A stretch of 64,000 bases of DNA from CAZGAH01 sp964523295 (GCA_964523295.1 CAZGAH010000011.1:1-64000); one strand, 5' to 3'; positions 33,918 through 43,837 are shown, counted from the first letter of the stretch. The notes: generated by a model not told the origin, from the letters alone. Made by a program: numbers and translations.

Positions 33918-34644
33918 GGTCCACCTCCGGGGTCGTCGGCGCGGCGACAAAACGGCGTACGAATTCCAGATCGTCGCGCCGGGTGGAAAGGTCCGCATCC
34001 AGGCCGGCGTACTTGACCGGATCGGCCGCACGGATAAAACGTTGCGCCTGGTGCAGCAACTCCGACGGCAGCGGCAGGCCCGCGAGCCGCGGGTACAGCT
34101 CTTCCCCGGTCATCTCCAGGGCGCGCAGCCCGAACGCCGCCTCCACATAGCCCCGGAACACGGCGGACAGGTCGAAATAGAACACCCGCGCCGGACTGTC
34201 GAGCCGGGACTCCAGCCGCTCGAGTTCCCCTATGGCGCATTCCTGCGGCGTAGGCGGCGGTGCTGCCGCTTTGGCGCGGCGACGGCGCCACCACCAGAGC
34301 GCGGCGACGAGCGCAGCCGTCGCGAGTCCGGCCAGCGTCAGCCAGAGCCAGAGCAGGTTGGCTGGCAGGGCCAGGGGCGGCTTGATGTCCAGAATGTCGG
34401 TCATGGCCTGGACCCGCTCCTGGGCCTGAGCCGGATCCGGGGTCAATGCCGCGGCGTCTGGCTGGCTGGCCGGGAGCTGCGCACCCGGTGCCGGGGTCAC
34501 CGGCTGACGGAGCTGATGCAGCGCGGCAGGCGGCGGGGCCGGTTCGCCGACTGCACCAGCCGGCGTGCTCAGGGACCAGGCCAGCAGGCAGCCCATGACC
34601 GCGGCCAGGATTGCGTAACGCGACGGGAAGACCGCACTGGTCAT
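33910..34644 (-). CDS. DUF4381-like membrane protein of the Bat operon
   Basis: A 244-residue protein with signal-like N-terminus (YAILAAVMGCLLAWSLSTPA), a P/A-rich stretch, a membrane helix (LLWLWLTLAGLATAALVAAL, ~116-136) followed by WWWRRRRAK, and a helical cytoplasmic domain (YFDLSAVFRGYVEAAFGLRA, LEMTGEELYPRLAGLPLPSE). This layout is that of DUF4381 proteins encoded between DUF58 and batA. It overlaps DUF58 by ATGA and batA by eight bases. Presumed part of the MoxR/Bat assembly. Confidence 0.8.
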   Translation of the reverse strand: MTSAVFPSRYAILAAVMGCLLAWSLSTPAGAVGEPAPPPAALHQLRQPVTPAPGAQLPASQPDAAALTPDPAQAQERVQAMTDILDIKPPLALPANLLWLWLTLAGLATAALVAALWWWRRRRAKAAAPPPTPQECAIGELERLESRLDSPARVFYFDLSAVFRGYVEAAFGLRALEMTGEELYPRLAGLPLPSELLHQAQRFIRAADPVKYAGLDADLSTRRDDLEFVRRFVAAPTTPEVDHV

Positions 34645-35519
34645 CGCAACCTCCGCTCGCGCGCCCTGAAAAAGCCGCGCAGCACGTCAACGGCCGAGCC
34701 CGTGCCCGGCAGCTCGACGGCGTCGATGCCGGCGCGCTTGAGTCCCTCGAAGGTCTGCTCCTGCCGCTGTCGCTGCATGGTTTCCCAGACTCTCCGGGTG
34801 GCGGGATCCGAGCAATCGACCCAGGCCCGTGCCCCGGTCTCGAGGTCCTCTATCTCCAGGATTCCGGCCTGGGGCAGGCTCCGGTCGCCCGGATCGGTGA
34901 CGGCCACGGCGATGCAGTCGTGTCGCCGGCCGGCGTGTCGGAGCGATGACAGATAGTCCGTGCAGAGAAAGTCGGAGATGAAGAAGGCCACGGCCTTCTT
35001 GCGGCAGACCTTGGAGAGGAAATCCGCGGCCGCGCCGAGATCGGTCCCCCGGCTGCGGGGTTCGTGGCTGACGATTTCCTTGATCACGCGCCAGACGTGC
35101 GCCGATCCCTTCTTGGGGGGCACGTAGCGCTCGACCTGGTCCGTAAACAGAATGGCGCCGACGCGGTCGTTGTTGCGAATGGCGTTGAAGGCCAATACGG
35201 CGGCGAACTCCGTGGCCTTTTCCCGCTTGAGCGAGTCGATGGTGCCGAATTCCGTGGAACCGCTCAAATCCACGAGCAGCATGATCGTCAGCTCGCGCTC
35301 CTCGCGGTAGAGCTTGACGAACGGCCGGCCGAGCCGGGCCGTGACCTGCCAGTCGATGGACTTGACCTCGTCGCCGGGCTGGTATTCCCGCACCTCTTCG
35401 AACTCGACTCCCGAGCCGCGGAAAACGGAGCGGTATTGCCCGGCCAGCAGCGTGTCCACGGCGCGCGCGCTGCGGATGTGAATGCGCCGTATTTTTTTGA
35501 TGAGTTCGGGCGAAAGCAT
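34641..35519 (-). CDS. DUF58 protein (VWA-like)
   Basis: A 292-residue protein starting MLSPELIKKIRRIHIRSARA. Family markers: RSVFRGSGVEFEEVREYQPG, DEVKSIDWQVTARLGRPFVK, LYREERELTIMLLVDLSGST (MIDAS-like D-L-S-G-S) and KKAVAFFISDFLC. DUF58 proteins work with MoxR ATPases, which are thought to insert metal cofactors or remodel targets. The frame is open further upstream, but the start is set by family alignment. The 58-base gap to moxR suggests one operon. Confidence 0.9.
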   Translation of the reverse strand: MLSPELIKKIRRIHIRSARAVDTLLAGQYRSVFRGSGVEFEEVREYQPGDEVKSIDWQVTARLGRPFVKLYREERELTIMLLVDLSGSTEFGTIDSLKREKATEFAAVLAFNAIRNNDRVGAILFTDQVERYVPPKKGSAHVWRVIKEIVSHEPRSRGTDLGAAADFLSKVCRKKAVAFFISDFLCTDYLSSLRHAGRRHDCIAVAVTDPGDRSLPQAGILEIEDLETGARAWVDCSDPATRRVWETMQRQRQEQTFEGLKRAGIDAVELPGTGSAVDVLRGFFRARERRLR

Positions 35520-35577
35520 GACCGTGTTCCTTGTTGCTGGTTCGTCATCCTGTCGGCGCGAAGCCGATTGGCCGGGA

Positions 35578-36558
35578 TCAGGGCACCTCCACGACGTCGA
35601 AGATGCGGCGGATAACCTGGTCGGTATCAACGTCCTCGGCTTCGGCCTCGTAGGTCAGGATGATGCGATGCCTGAGCACGTCGGGAGCCACGGTCTTGAT
35701 GTCCTGCGGCGTGACATAGGCGCGGCCGCGTAGAAAGGCATAAGCGCGCGCCGCCTGCGCCAGATAGATGGTCGCGCGCGGCGAGGCCCCGTACTCGATG
35801 AGCGGGCTCAGCCCTTCGAGGTTGAAGCGCTTGGGGTCCCGCGTGGCGAAGACGATATCCAGGATGTAGTCGAGCAGCTTTTCGTCGAGCAGTATCCGGC
35901 CGACCAGGGCGCAGACCTCGTCGAGTTCCTTGGGCGAGAGCACGGGCTGGATGTCCAGCGCGCGCTCGACCCCGAAGCGCCGGACAATCTCCTTCTCCTC
36001 CTCGCGGGACGGATAATTGATGCGCAGCTTGAGCATGAAGCGGTCGACCTGCGCCTCGGGCAGCGGATAGGTCCCCTCCTGCTCGATGGGGTTCTGCGTG
36101 GCCAGGACCAGAAAGGGCTCGGGCAGGGTAAAGGTCCGGCCGGCCAGGGTTATCTGCCGCTCCTGCATGGCCTCCAGCAGGGCGGACTGGACCTTGGACG
36201 GAGCGCGGTTGATTTCATCGGCCAGGATGATGTTGTTGAACAAGGGCCCCTTTTTGACGCTGAATTCGCCGCTTTGCGGATGAAAGACCTCTGTGCCCAG
36301 AATGTCCGCCGGCAGCAGGTCCGGGGTGAACTGAATGCGCTTGAAGGCCGCCTGGATCGTGGCGGCGAGCACCTTGACCGTGAGCGTCTTGGCCAGACCG
36401 GGTACGCCTTCGATGAGAATATGGCCTCGGGAAAAGAGCCCGATGAGCAGACGATCGACCAGATCGCTCTGGCCGACGATGACGCGGGCTATCTCGCCGC
36501 GCAGCCGGTTGACCACCAGCCCCTTGTCCTCGATCTGACGGGACAGTTCCTGTTGCAT
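35578..36558 (-). CDS. moxR: MoxR-family AAA+ ATPase
   Basis: A 326-residue protein starting MQQELSRQIEDKGLVVNRLR (AGGAGG upstream). Walker A GVPGLAKT, Walker B IILADEINRAPSKVQSALLE, sensor-1 region PFLVLATQNPIEQEGTYPLP and sensor-2 region YGASPRATIYLAQAARAYAF are complete. Length is typical of the MoxR branch. It is first in the moxR-DUF58-DUF4381-bat operon. MoxR ATPases act as chaperones for VWA-containing partners; the DUF58 and BatB-type proteins downstream are the obvious clients. Confidence 0.95.
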   Translation of the reverse strand: MQQELSRQIEDKGLVVNRLRGEIARVIVGQSDLVDRLLIGLFSRGHILIEGVPGLAKTLTVKVLAATIQAAFKRIQFTPDLLPADILGTEVFHPQSGEFSVKKGPLFNNIILADEINRAPSKVQSALLEAMQERQITLAGRTFTLPEPFLVLATQNPIEQEGTYPLPEAQVDRFMLKLRINYPSREEEKEIVRRFGVERALDIQPVLSPKELDEVCALVGRILLDEKLLDYILDIVFATRDPKRFNLEGLSPLIEYGASPRATIYLAQAARAYAFLRGRAYVTPQDIKTVAPDVLRHRIILTYEAEAEDVDTDQVIRRIFDVVEVP

Positions 36559-36782
36559 GGTTCCATTTCCTCCTGGTTCGGTAATGCGCGCGGCGCACCG
36601 CGCTCCGCGTGCCGCCATGGTGTACGGCAAGACAATAGGCCCGCACTCTTTCGCGTATCTTTCCCAAATCTTACAGCTTTGAAAGCATGGTAACGGCGAC
36701 CGGGAACACCGGAGACGGGATGGGGTCATCAGGCGCCCCCCGCACCCTCAGTTCGGAAACCCGCCTGTCAGTCCCCCCGTGC

Positions 36783-38432
36783 TCATTGACAGAACGGAAG
36801 CCCGTGCTGCAGCAGCCGTATTCCCGGAATGTCCTGGATATGCGCGGCAATCGCCGCATTCGGCAGGACCACGAAGAGCAACTCGTGATTCCAGCCCACG
36901 TGCAGGCCGTAGACAGCGCTGGCGGCGAACAGGGCGTCCGTCTCCGGCCCGATGGAATCCAGGCCGGCATCGAAAATCTGGCGGCAAATTCTTCCGGGAA
37001 ACGGTCCGGGCGGTGGCGAGGGGATGGAAAAGGGATGGCCGATCAGCATATCCACGCCGCTGGCGGCCAGGTAGTCCGCAGTGGCATGTTTCATGTGCCC
37101 CGGCCGGTTGCCATGGCTCGGGCCATGCCGACCGATCCAGCGGTCGTTCAGGCCGTGCATGTCCACACACGGCAATCCGGAATAATAGGGAATGGCGCCG
37201 GCGGCGGTCACTGCTATCTTTGGCTGGTACGCCGCGCCCGAAAACGCAACGCGCAGCTGCCTGCCAATGCCGATCCAGTTTTTTTCGATATCCTGCTCGC
37301 GGAGATCCAGGCTGGCGATCGACTCGACCCCCTCGGGCAGAACCGGCGCGTGCGTCAGAAACAACCCGACAAACATCGCGCAACCGACGGCCGCGAAAAG
37401 AGACTGTCGGCGCGGCTGCGCCCTGGCAAGCGAGTGCACTACGCGACCGAAAACGAGGACGAAAAGCGGAATTGCCGGCACCATGAACCGGTATTCCATA
37501 AAGTCCCCGCCGACCTTGATCACGTAGGCAATCCAGAGCAGCAGCGCGATGAAGACGAAAAAGAAAAATCTGTCGCGATACAGCGTCCGGATGAACACGA
37601 AACCGGCAAGCAGTATCGCCGCGTAGCCGTAGCCGTAGAGAAAGCTCCAGACATAGTCGAAGCCCTGCTTCATCAGCCCCGGCGTGGACGACGCGGCCTT
37701 GGCATGAAAGGTATTCGGGAGAATGTCTCCGTAATACCAGAAGCACCACGCGAAATACCCGGACAGGACGATCACTCCGGGCAGATACATCGCCAGCAGC
37801 GTTGAGTACTTTCTTGCCCTGCATTCTCCCGATTGCAGGACGGACAGCGTGGCGAACGCGAGGATGCAGGCGATGAACAGCGCGGAATCCAGCCGCGTGA
37901 GCCCGAGCAGGGACAGGGACAGGCTGAGCAGCCCGGCGCAGGTCCGGTCCCCGGGATTCCTGGACACGAGAACGGCCAGCAACAGCGAGAGTTCCAGCAG
38001 ACAATTCAGCAGCGCCGTCTCCAGCCCGCCCGTGGCGTAGGCCAGCAGCGACGGATTCGAAAAATGCATGATCACGAGACAGCCGGCCACGAGCGTCGAT
38101 CGGAACAGCTGCGCGTACAGGGCGAAGGCAATGACTACGGAGACGAAAAAAAACGCCAGGCTCACGTAATGGATGGCCGGTACGATCGCCGCGTCGAAGG
38201 CGATCGGCACGGCCGACATAAGCACCCAGAGAAAATTGGTATACCCCTGCACCCGCTCACCGGGATTGAAGACCAGGCCCAGTCCGTCGACCCAGTTCCG
38301 GGCGTAGCGGAAGCTGATGAACGCGTCGTCCTGAACGAAGCGCAGCTTCCAGGCCAAGAGGGCGAAGGCGGACGCCAGCAACAGGCACAGCCCCAGGCGC
38401 AGGTGTCGATGGTAATCCCTTGCGGCAATCAT
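36783..38432 (-). CDS. GT-C/arabinofuranosyltransferase-like membrane protein
   Basis: A 549-residue polytopic protein (about 10 helices). N-terminal RFVQDDAFISFRYARNWVDG with GERVQGYTNFLW is the signature of AftB-like GT-C glycosyltransferases, where the DD pair after the first helix is the catalytic/metal site. Later DFMEYRFMVPAIPLFVLVFG is conserved. Members without mycobacterial arabinan occur in many bacteria and transfer sugars from polyprenyl donors to envelope glycans or proteins; substrate unknown. It precedes moxR on the same strand with a 224-base gap, so co-transcription is uncertain. Confidence 0.82.
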   Translation of the reverse strand: MIAARDYHRHLRLGLCLLLASAFALLAWKLRFVQDDAFISFRYARNWVDGLGLVFNPGERVQGYTNFLWVLMSAVPIAFDAAIVPAIHYVSLAFFFVSVVIAFALYAQLFRSTLVAGCLVIMHFSNPSLLAYATGGLETALLNCLLELSLLLAVLVSRNPGDRTCAGLLSLSLSLLGLTRLDSALFIACILAFATLSVLQSGECRARKYSTLLAMYLPGVIVLSGYFAWCFWYYGDILPNTFHAKAASSTPGLMKQGFDYVWSFLYGYGYAAILLAGFVFIRTLYRDRFFFFVFIALLLWIAYVIKVGGDFMEYRFMVPAIPLFVLVFGRVVHSLARAQPRRQSLFAAVGCAMFVGLFLTHAPVLPEGVESIASLDLREQDIEKNWIGIGRQLRVAFSGAAYQPKIAVTAAGAIPYYSGLPCVDMHGLNDRWIGRHGPSHGNRPGHMKHATADYLAASGVDMLIGHPFSIPSPPPGPFPGRICRQIFDAGLDSIGPETDALFAASAVYGLHVGWNHELLFVVLPNAAIAAHIQDIPGIRLLQHGLPFCQ

Positions 38433-38553
38433 GGTCGCTCTTTGCGTATCCGATGTTCTCGATTGTTTCAGCCTGCATTCGGGCCGATTCCGGGCAACAG
38501 CGCACCGTCAGGGCCGCGCGTTGTCCGACCGGAAGCGGTCCTCCGGCCGAGCC

Positions 38554-40311
38554 TTACAGGCCGAACTGGGGCTTCTGCGCTCCCGTCTGTCCGGGGGGGG
38601 GCACGGAATCCGGAGGCTGGCCGCTACTCTTTGTCGGCCCCGTGGGTGGCGGCGCTGCCGAAGGGGCCTTGGTCTCGCCGGCTCCGGCAGTTCGGGCGGC
38701 ATTAGCGCCGCGGCTTTCGCCGTTCTCGGCAAACAGCCAGAACAGGGTGACCGCGTCGGGCTCGCCGGTTTGTTTAAGCCCTTTTTCCTTCTGGAAGGCC
38801 AGCACGGCCAGCCGGGTACCGGGACCGACCTTGCCGTCCACGCCCTGGTAATAGCGCAGCGTGGCCAAGCGTTCCTGCAGGGCGGTTATTTCAGGGCCCT
38901 GGTGGCCGTCGGTGAAGGTGGGGATGCGCAGCGGCGGCTTCCAGAGCAGGACATAGGCCGGCGATCCGCCGGCAACGGCGCCCCAGGGAAAGGACGAGCA
39001 GGTCACGGCGGGCCTGTCTGGCAGCTTCTCCAGGGGCAACAGCTGCAACCCTGGCGATACGGTGGCAATGCGTTGCTGCAACGCGGCCGGATTCGTGACG
39101 GCCACGGCCTCGCGCAAGGCCGGCTCCAGGGATGCCAGCTGCCAGGGTTCCAGGAAGCTCCTGGCGGCGCGGCCAAAGGCCGAATTGTCCGGCAGGACCG
39201 CCTGGGCAGGCGCGGAGGCGGCAGCCGGAGGCGGAACCGCGACTGGGACAGACGCTGTCGGTGCCGTCGCTGCCGGGATTTGCGGCGACGCTGTTCCGGG
39301 TGCGGACGCGGACTCGACGACCGCCGGCATTGCCGGCGCCTCGAGCGCCGCCTCTTCGGGGCTGGGTGCGTTGCGCTGGGAGAGCACGAGCAGCGTGGCT
39401 ACGAGCGCCAGCAGCAGTCCGCCCGCGCCCAGGGCGATGGCGAAGGCGTAGCGCCGCCATTTGAAGAAACGCAGCTTGCCCTCCAGCTCGCGGTTCCAGC
39501 CCGAAAGCTCGCGCAGCGCCGCTGAGACCGTCTTGAAGGAGACGCGCTTTTCGTTCATCGCCACCATGGCGTACAGCGTTTTTTCCATGATCAGATTGAT
39601 CTGGCGGGTATTGCCGCCGGAGGCGTTCCAGACCAGGGTCAGGGCCCTGCCGTCCAGGCGTAATTCGGAACCGGCCGTGGAGAACTTGAAGTTGACGTAA
39701 TTGTGGGTGTCCTCCATGGAAAAGGGCGGCAATTCGAGGAAGTTGTTGATGCGGCTGCGGAATTGCCGCAATTCCGGCTTTTCCAGTCGCTCTTTGAGTT
39801 CCGGCTGCCCGGCGAGCACGATCTGGACCAGCTTTTCCCCGCTCAATTCCAGATTGGACAGCATCCGCAACACTTCCATGCAATTGAAATCGAGCAGATG
39901 GGCTTCGTCGATGATGATCGCGCAATTATGCCCGTCGCGGTTTGCGGCCAGGAAAAACTGGTGCAGCGCATCGAGGAGTTCGGCCAGATGCGTGGCATGG
40001 CGCACGTCGATGCCGAAGTCGCGCGCAATGGCGCGCAGCAGCTCGGTTTTGTCGAGCAGCGTGTTGAACACCCAGGACGTGCGGATGGACTCCTGCTGCT
40101 CGAGCATCGGGAAGAGCTGCAACAGCAGCGAGGTCTTGCCCAGCCCCACCTCCCCGACAAGGACGAGAAAGCCTTTACGCGAGGTGATGCCGTAGAGCAG
40201 TTCGTCGAGAAACCGGCGGGTGGACTCGGTTTGGAAATAGAAATCCTTGCAGGCTCCCGAAGGAAAGGGATTTGCCTTCAGGCCCAAGACGGCATATATT
40301 TCCGAACTCAT
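38554..40311 (-). CDS. GspA/ExeA-like AAA ATPase with peptidoglycan-binding domain
   Basis: A 585-residue protein from ATG 40311 (GGAGG upstream). Residues 1-270 form an ExeA-type ATPase: IYAVLGLKANPFPSGACKDF, Walker A LVGEVGLGKTSLLL, Walker B CAIIIDEAHLL, then SGGNTRQINLIM. A single membrane helix (~290-312: FAIALGAGGLLLALVATLLV) and an A/P/S-rich periplasmic stretch follow, ending in a peptidoglycan-binding repeat (ITALQERLATLRYYQGVDGK, VGPGTRLAVLAFQKEKGLKQ). ExeA/GspA helps place type II secretion secretins in the cell wall, usually with GspB; no gspB lies nearby. Confidence 0.88.
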   Translation of the reverse strand: MSSEIYAVLGLKANPFPSGACKDFYFQTESTRRFLDELLYGITSRKGFLVLVGEVGLGKTSLLLQLFPMLEQQESIRTSWVFNTLLDKTELLRAIARDFGIDVRHATHLAELLDALHQFFLAANRDGHNCAIIIDEAHLLDFNCMEVLRMLSNLELSGEKLVQIVLAGQPELKERLEKPELRQFRSRINNFLELPPFSMEDTHNYVNFKFSTAGSELRLDGRALTLVWNASGGNTRQINLIMEKTLYAMVAMNEKRVSFKTVSAALRELSGWNRELEGKLRFFKWRRYAFAIALGAGGLLLALVATLLVLSQRNAPSPEEAALEAPAMPAVVESASAPGTASPQIPAATAPTASVPVAVPPPAAASAPAQAVLPDNSAFGRAARSFLEPWQLASLEPALREAVAVTNPAALQQRIATVSPGLQLLPLEKLPDRPAVTCSSFPWGAVAGGSPAYVLLWKPPLRIPTFTDGHQGPEITALQERLATLRYYQGVDGKVGPGTRLAVLAFQKEKGLKQTGEPDAVTLFWLFAENGESRGANAARTAGAGETKAPSAAPPPTGPTKSSGQPPDSVPPPGQTGAQKPQFGL

Positions 40312-40441
40312 TTCACCACCTCCGCGCAAGCGTCAATTCTGCAATGGATTCTGGAGAAAGGCAAGAACCGGCAGCGAAGACGGACCTTGCAGCCCGGTGG
40401 TTTGCCAACCCAGGCCCAGGCGCCGCTTCAGGATTGCTCAG

Positions 40442-42121
40442 ATGACAGAACACCGTATGCCTCGCTCATTCGCCGACCGCTGCGCCGCAATAGGGCAGCG
40501 GCTCCGGAACATCGACACCCGGGTGCTGGAACTGGCTCTGCTGGCCCTGTTTCTCGGGCACCGGCTGATGAATCTTTTCAGCTACATGGATAATTTTCTG
40601 GCCTATATCCGGGTCCACAAGCCGGACGGCCTGTCGTGGATGAATCTGACCGCCGAGGCCCTGCGCGACCATTTCTGGCTCTCGATGCTCTATCTGCAGC
40701 AAAAGCCCCCGCTGCCCAACATCTACCACGGCGTCATGCTCAAGCTCTTCGACGCGCCCTTTCCGATCGTCTGGGCGCTTTTCATTGGCCGCTTCCTCAT
40801 CAGCTGCGGCTTGTACGTGCTCTTTTTCCGGCTGCTCCTGAGCGCGGGATTACGCCGGATCACCGCCTTCGTCGCCGTCGCCCTGTTCATTCTCTCCGTG
40901 GATCAGTTCCTCTACGACATGTGTTTCAACGGCTTTCACGATCCCCTGAGCGGGCTGCTGCTGCTGGTCATCATCGCCCTGTGCCTGCGCTACGCCTTGC
41001 GCCGCCAGGGCCGCACCGCCCTGCTGCTCGGTCTGGCCAGCGCGACCCTCGCCCTGACGCGCGAGGCCTACATGCCGATAGCGCTCGTGCCCCTGGCCTG
41101 GGTGCTCGTTGCCGGTCGGGGCCGGCAGCTCCGGCACGCGCTGCTCCTGCTCGTGCCCGTGCTGCTGCTCCAGGGCGGCTGGGCCGTAAAAAATTACGCG
41201 GTCTACGGCTATTTTACCCTGCAGACCACGTCCTGGGGCGGGGTCAACGCCATGGTCGGTCTGGACAAAACCGGAAACGAAGAGCCCTTTATCGCCACCA
41301 TCCTCGAGGACGCCGAGGACTACCCGGAGTGGTTCGTGCGCATGATCACCACCGAGGGGCTGGTCCACTGGCATCCGCCCTATTATTTCTACCGCTTCAT
41401 GCCCTACGACATCATCCTGCGCGACCGGATGCTACAGACGCGGCTGCACGGCACCAACCGCTCCGAGAACACCATGGGGCAGAAAATTCTCAGCGATTTG
41501 TACTGGCGCGCCTACCTCCGCTTCCTGCGACGCCACCCGGAACTCATTCTCCGCAAGTTCCTCATCAGCTACGGCAAATACTGGCAGCCGACGCGCTACA
41601 TGACGCATCTCTATTCCCCGGTCATCTTCGCCGTCGAACCGCTCTTCGAGAACGGGCTCGATCTGCCCATGCACCTGGAGCTGCTGCGCCAGGGCCGTAT
41701 TCCCGAACAGCATCTCGTCACCCTGGACGGAAAGGACTACGCCCGGGCCAATTACCGGACCCTGGACCTGATTGCTTACCTGGCTTATCTCTTCAGTCTG
41801 GTCAGCATGCACACCGTCGCGCCCCTGGCAACCGTGCTGGCCCTGTGGCGCATACGCCGGCGCCGCCGCGAAGACAGCTGGCCGGCAACAGAGCAGGTGC
41901 TGCTCTTGAGCATGGCGTTTTGGCTCTACTCCGCCCTTATCTTCAATCTTATGGAAGACGGCGAGAACGTCCGGTTCCGGCTGATCGTGGAGCCCGTCAT
42001 CTGGCTCGCGACCGTGTCCGGATGGCTGGTGGCCTGGCGCGCGCTGCCCCGCTTTCGGACCAGGCCGGCCGGGAGCGAAGGCCGGCGACCCGACGAGCGG
42101 GCAGTGCCGCGCAAAGACTGA
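40442..42121 (+). CDS. Polytopic membrane protein, possible GT-C glycosyltransferase
   Basis: A 559-residue protein with about nine hydrophobic helices (LALLALFLGHRLMNLFSYMD; LSGLLLLVIIALCLRYALRR; TVAPLATVLALWRIRRRR near the end). It lacks a clear DD motif after the first helix but has charged loops (TREAYMPIALVPLAWVLVAG, AVKNYAVYGYFTLQTTSWGG) reminiscent of PMT-like transferases. ATG 40442 and ATG 40457 are both possible. It is divergent from the ATPase gene and its stop is three bases from the convergent fadD stop. The role is unknown; envelope glycan modification is inference. Confidence 0.65.
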   Translation: MTEHRMPRSFADRCAAIGQRLRNIDTRVLELALLALFLGHRLMNLFSYMDNFLAYIRVHKPDGLSWMNLTAEALRDHFWLSMLYLQQKPPLPNIYHGVMLKLFDAPFPIVWALFIGRFLISCGLYVLFFRLLLSAGLRRITAFVAVALFILSVDQFLYDMCFNGFHDPLSGLLLLVIIALCLRYALRRQGRTALLLGLASATLALTREAYMPIALVPLAWVLVAGRGRQLRHALLLLVPVLLLQGGWAVKNYAVYGYFTLQTTSWGGVNAMVGLDKTGNEEPFIATILEDAEDYPEWFVRMITTEGLVHWHPPYYFYRFMPYDIILRDRMLQTRLHGTNRSENTMGQKILSDLYWRAYLRFLRRHPELILRKFLISYGKYWQPTRYMTHLYSPVIFAVEPLFENGLDLPMHLELLRQGRIPEQHLVTLDGKDYARANYRTLDLIAYLAYLFSLVSMHTVAPLATVLALWRIRRRRREDSWPATEQVLLLSMAFWLYSALIFNLMEDGENVRFRLIVEPVIWLATVSGWLVAWRALPRFRTRPAGSEGRRPDERAVPRKD

Positions 42122-42124
42122 GCG

Positions 42125-43837
42125 TCACTTTTTCCTGGCAGCGATGTGCTTGACCTCTTCGTCCCGGAGTTGACGCCGCAGGATCTTGCCAACAATGCTC
42201 TTCGGCAGCGATTCCCGGAATTCGACGAGCTTGGGCACCTTGTAGCCGGCCAGTTTGCTGCGGCAGTGCGCCAGCACCCCGGCCTTGTCCAGCGTCTCGC
42301 CCGGTTTGACGACGACAAAGGCCTTGATGACTTCGCCCCGACTCCGATGCGGCACGCCCACCGCCACGGCCTCCAGTATTTTCGGATGCTCGCCCAGGAC
42401 TTCGTCGATCTCGCGCGGATAGACATTGTAGCCCCCGCACAGGATCATGTCCTTTTTGCGGTCCACGATGGTGAAATAGCCCTGCTCGTCCATGACCGCG
42501 ATGTCGCCGGTATACAGCCAGCCGTTGCGCAGGGTGCCTGCGGTCTCGTCCGGGCGATTCCAGTAGCCGCCCATGACCTGCGGCCCTTTGAGGATAAGTT
42601 CGCCGACCTTGCCCGGCCCCAGCGGGATCGTGCCCAGTTCCATGTCCACGATCCGGGCCTCGGTATCGGGAAAGGGCAGGCCGATGGACCCGATCTTGCG
42701 CTCACCCTTCAGCGGGTTCAGGTGCGTGACCGGCGAGGCCTCGGTCAGGCCGTAGCCCTCGACGATTTCTGCCCCGGTCAGCTCCTGGAAGCGTTTCAGG
42801 CCCTCCGGCGGCATGGGCGCCGAGCCGGAAACGCAGTAGCGGATGGAGGTCAAATCGAAGTCCCCGATGTTTTTCTGCTGCATCAGCGAAAGATAGACCG
42901 ACGGCGCGCCCGGGAAGATCGTTGGCCGGAATTTTTCTATGGTCCGCAACAGCTCGACCGGCGCGTATCTCGGGATCGGAACGAGCCGCGCGGCGAACGA
43001 CGTGGCAAAGGCCAGGCAGACGGTCAGCCCGTAGACATGAAAATAGGGCAACAGCCCGAGCATGACTTCCTGCTGCTCGGAAACGCCCAGCGCGTGCAGC
43101 ATGGCCCGGCACTGCTGCACGTTGGCGCTGAGATTGAAATGGCTGAGCATCACGCCCTTGGGTACGCCAGTCGTGCCGCCCGTGTACTGCAACACGGCCA
43201 GATCCTCCCGGGGGCGCAACGTGGCGATGGAAAATCGTTTGCCCCCGCGCGTCAGCTCCTTCCAGGGCAGCACGTGCGCGGCGTCGAAAGGGACCGCCTG
43301 GTTCAAACCGTCGCGACGCGCCTTGAACCGGTAGAGCAGATCGAGCGGAAAACCGAGGCAGTCGGAGATGCGCGTGACCACGTAGCGGCGTACGCACAGC
43401 CTGTCGCGCAGCGCCTCGATCCGCGGCCAGAGATGATCGAGCACGATCATGATCCTGGTCTCGGCGTCGTTGATCTGGTGCAGCAGCTCCTTTTCCTTGT
43501 ACAAGGGATTGGTCATCACCAGCACGCCGCCTGCCTTGAGCACGGCCCAGAAGCTGATGATGGTCTGCGGCAGGTTCGGGAGCATCACCGCCACGCGGTC
43601 GCCGGGCGCCAGGCCCAGGTCACGGAGATTTGCTGCCATAATCTCCGCGCGCTCCTGAAGCGCGCCGTAGCGTATCTTCCAGTTGCGGAAGACGATGGCC
43701 GGCCAGTCGGCGTGCTCGCGAGCGGCCTGGTCCAGGCTGGCAAAGACCGGTACGCAGTCGTAATTCAGGCTGGCAGGCACCTCGGGGTCGTAGTGCCTGA
43801 GCCAGGGCTTGTCGTCAAAATGCTCCGTATCGTGCAT
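42125..43837 (-). CDS. fadD: Long-chain acyl-CoA ligase
   Basis: A 570-residue protein with full adenylate-forming motifs: A3 LQYTGGTTGVPKGVMLSH (~217), A5 EGYGLTEASPVTH, A7 GWLYTGDIAVMDEQGYFTIV, A8 RKKDMILCGGYNVYPREIDE and A10 KSIVGKILRRQLRDEE with the catalytic lysine. Length matches FadD (~560). GGAGG precedes the ATG. It activates fatty acids to acyl-CoA via acyl-AMP at the inner face of the membrane. No beta-oxidation genes are nearby. Confidence 0.95.
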   Translation of the reverse strand: MHDTEHFDDKPWLRHYDPEVPASLNYDCVPVFASLDQAAREHADWPAIVFRNWKIRYGALQERAEIMAANLRDLGLAPGDRVAVMLPNLPQTIISFWAVLKAGGVLVMTNPLYKEKELLHQINDAETRIMIVLDHLWPRIEALRDRLCVRRYVVTRISDCLGFPLDLLYRFKARRDGLNQAVPFDAAHVLPWKELTRGGKRFSIATLRPREDLAVLQYTGGTTGVPKGVMLSHFNLSANVQQCRAMLHALGVSEQQEVMLGLLPYFHVYGLTVCLAFATSFAARLVPIPRYAPVELLRTIEKFRPTIFPGAPSVYLSLMQQKNIGDFDLTSIRYCVSGSAPMPPEGLKRFQELTGAEIVEGYGLTEASPVTHLNPLKGERKIGSIGLPFPDTEARIVDMELGTIPLGPGKVGELILKGPQVMGGYWNRPDETAGTLRNGWLYTGDIAVMDEQGYFTIVDRKKDMILCGGYNVYPREIDEVLGEHPKILEAVAVGVPHRSRGEVIKAFVVVKPGETLDKAGVLAHCRSKLAGYKVPKLVEFRESLPKSIVGKILRRQLRDEEVKHIAARKK

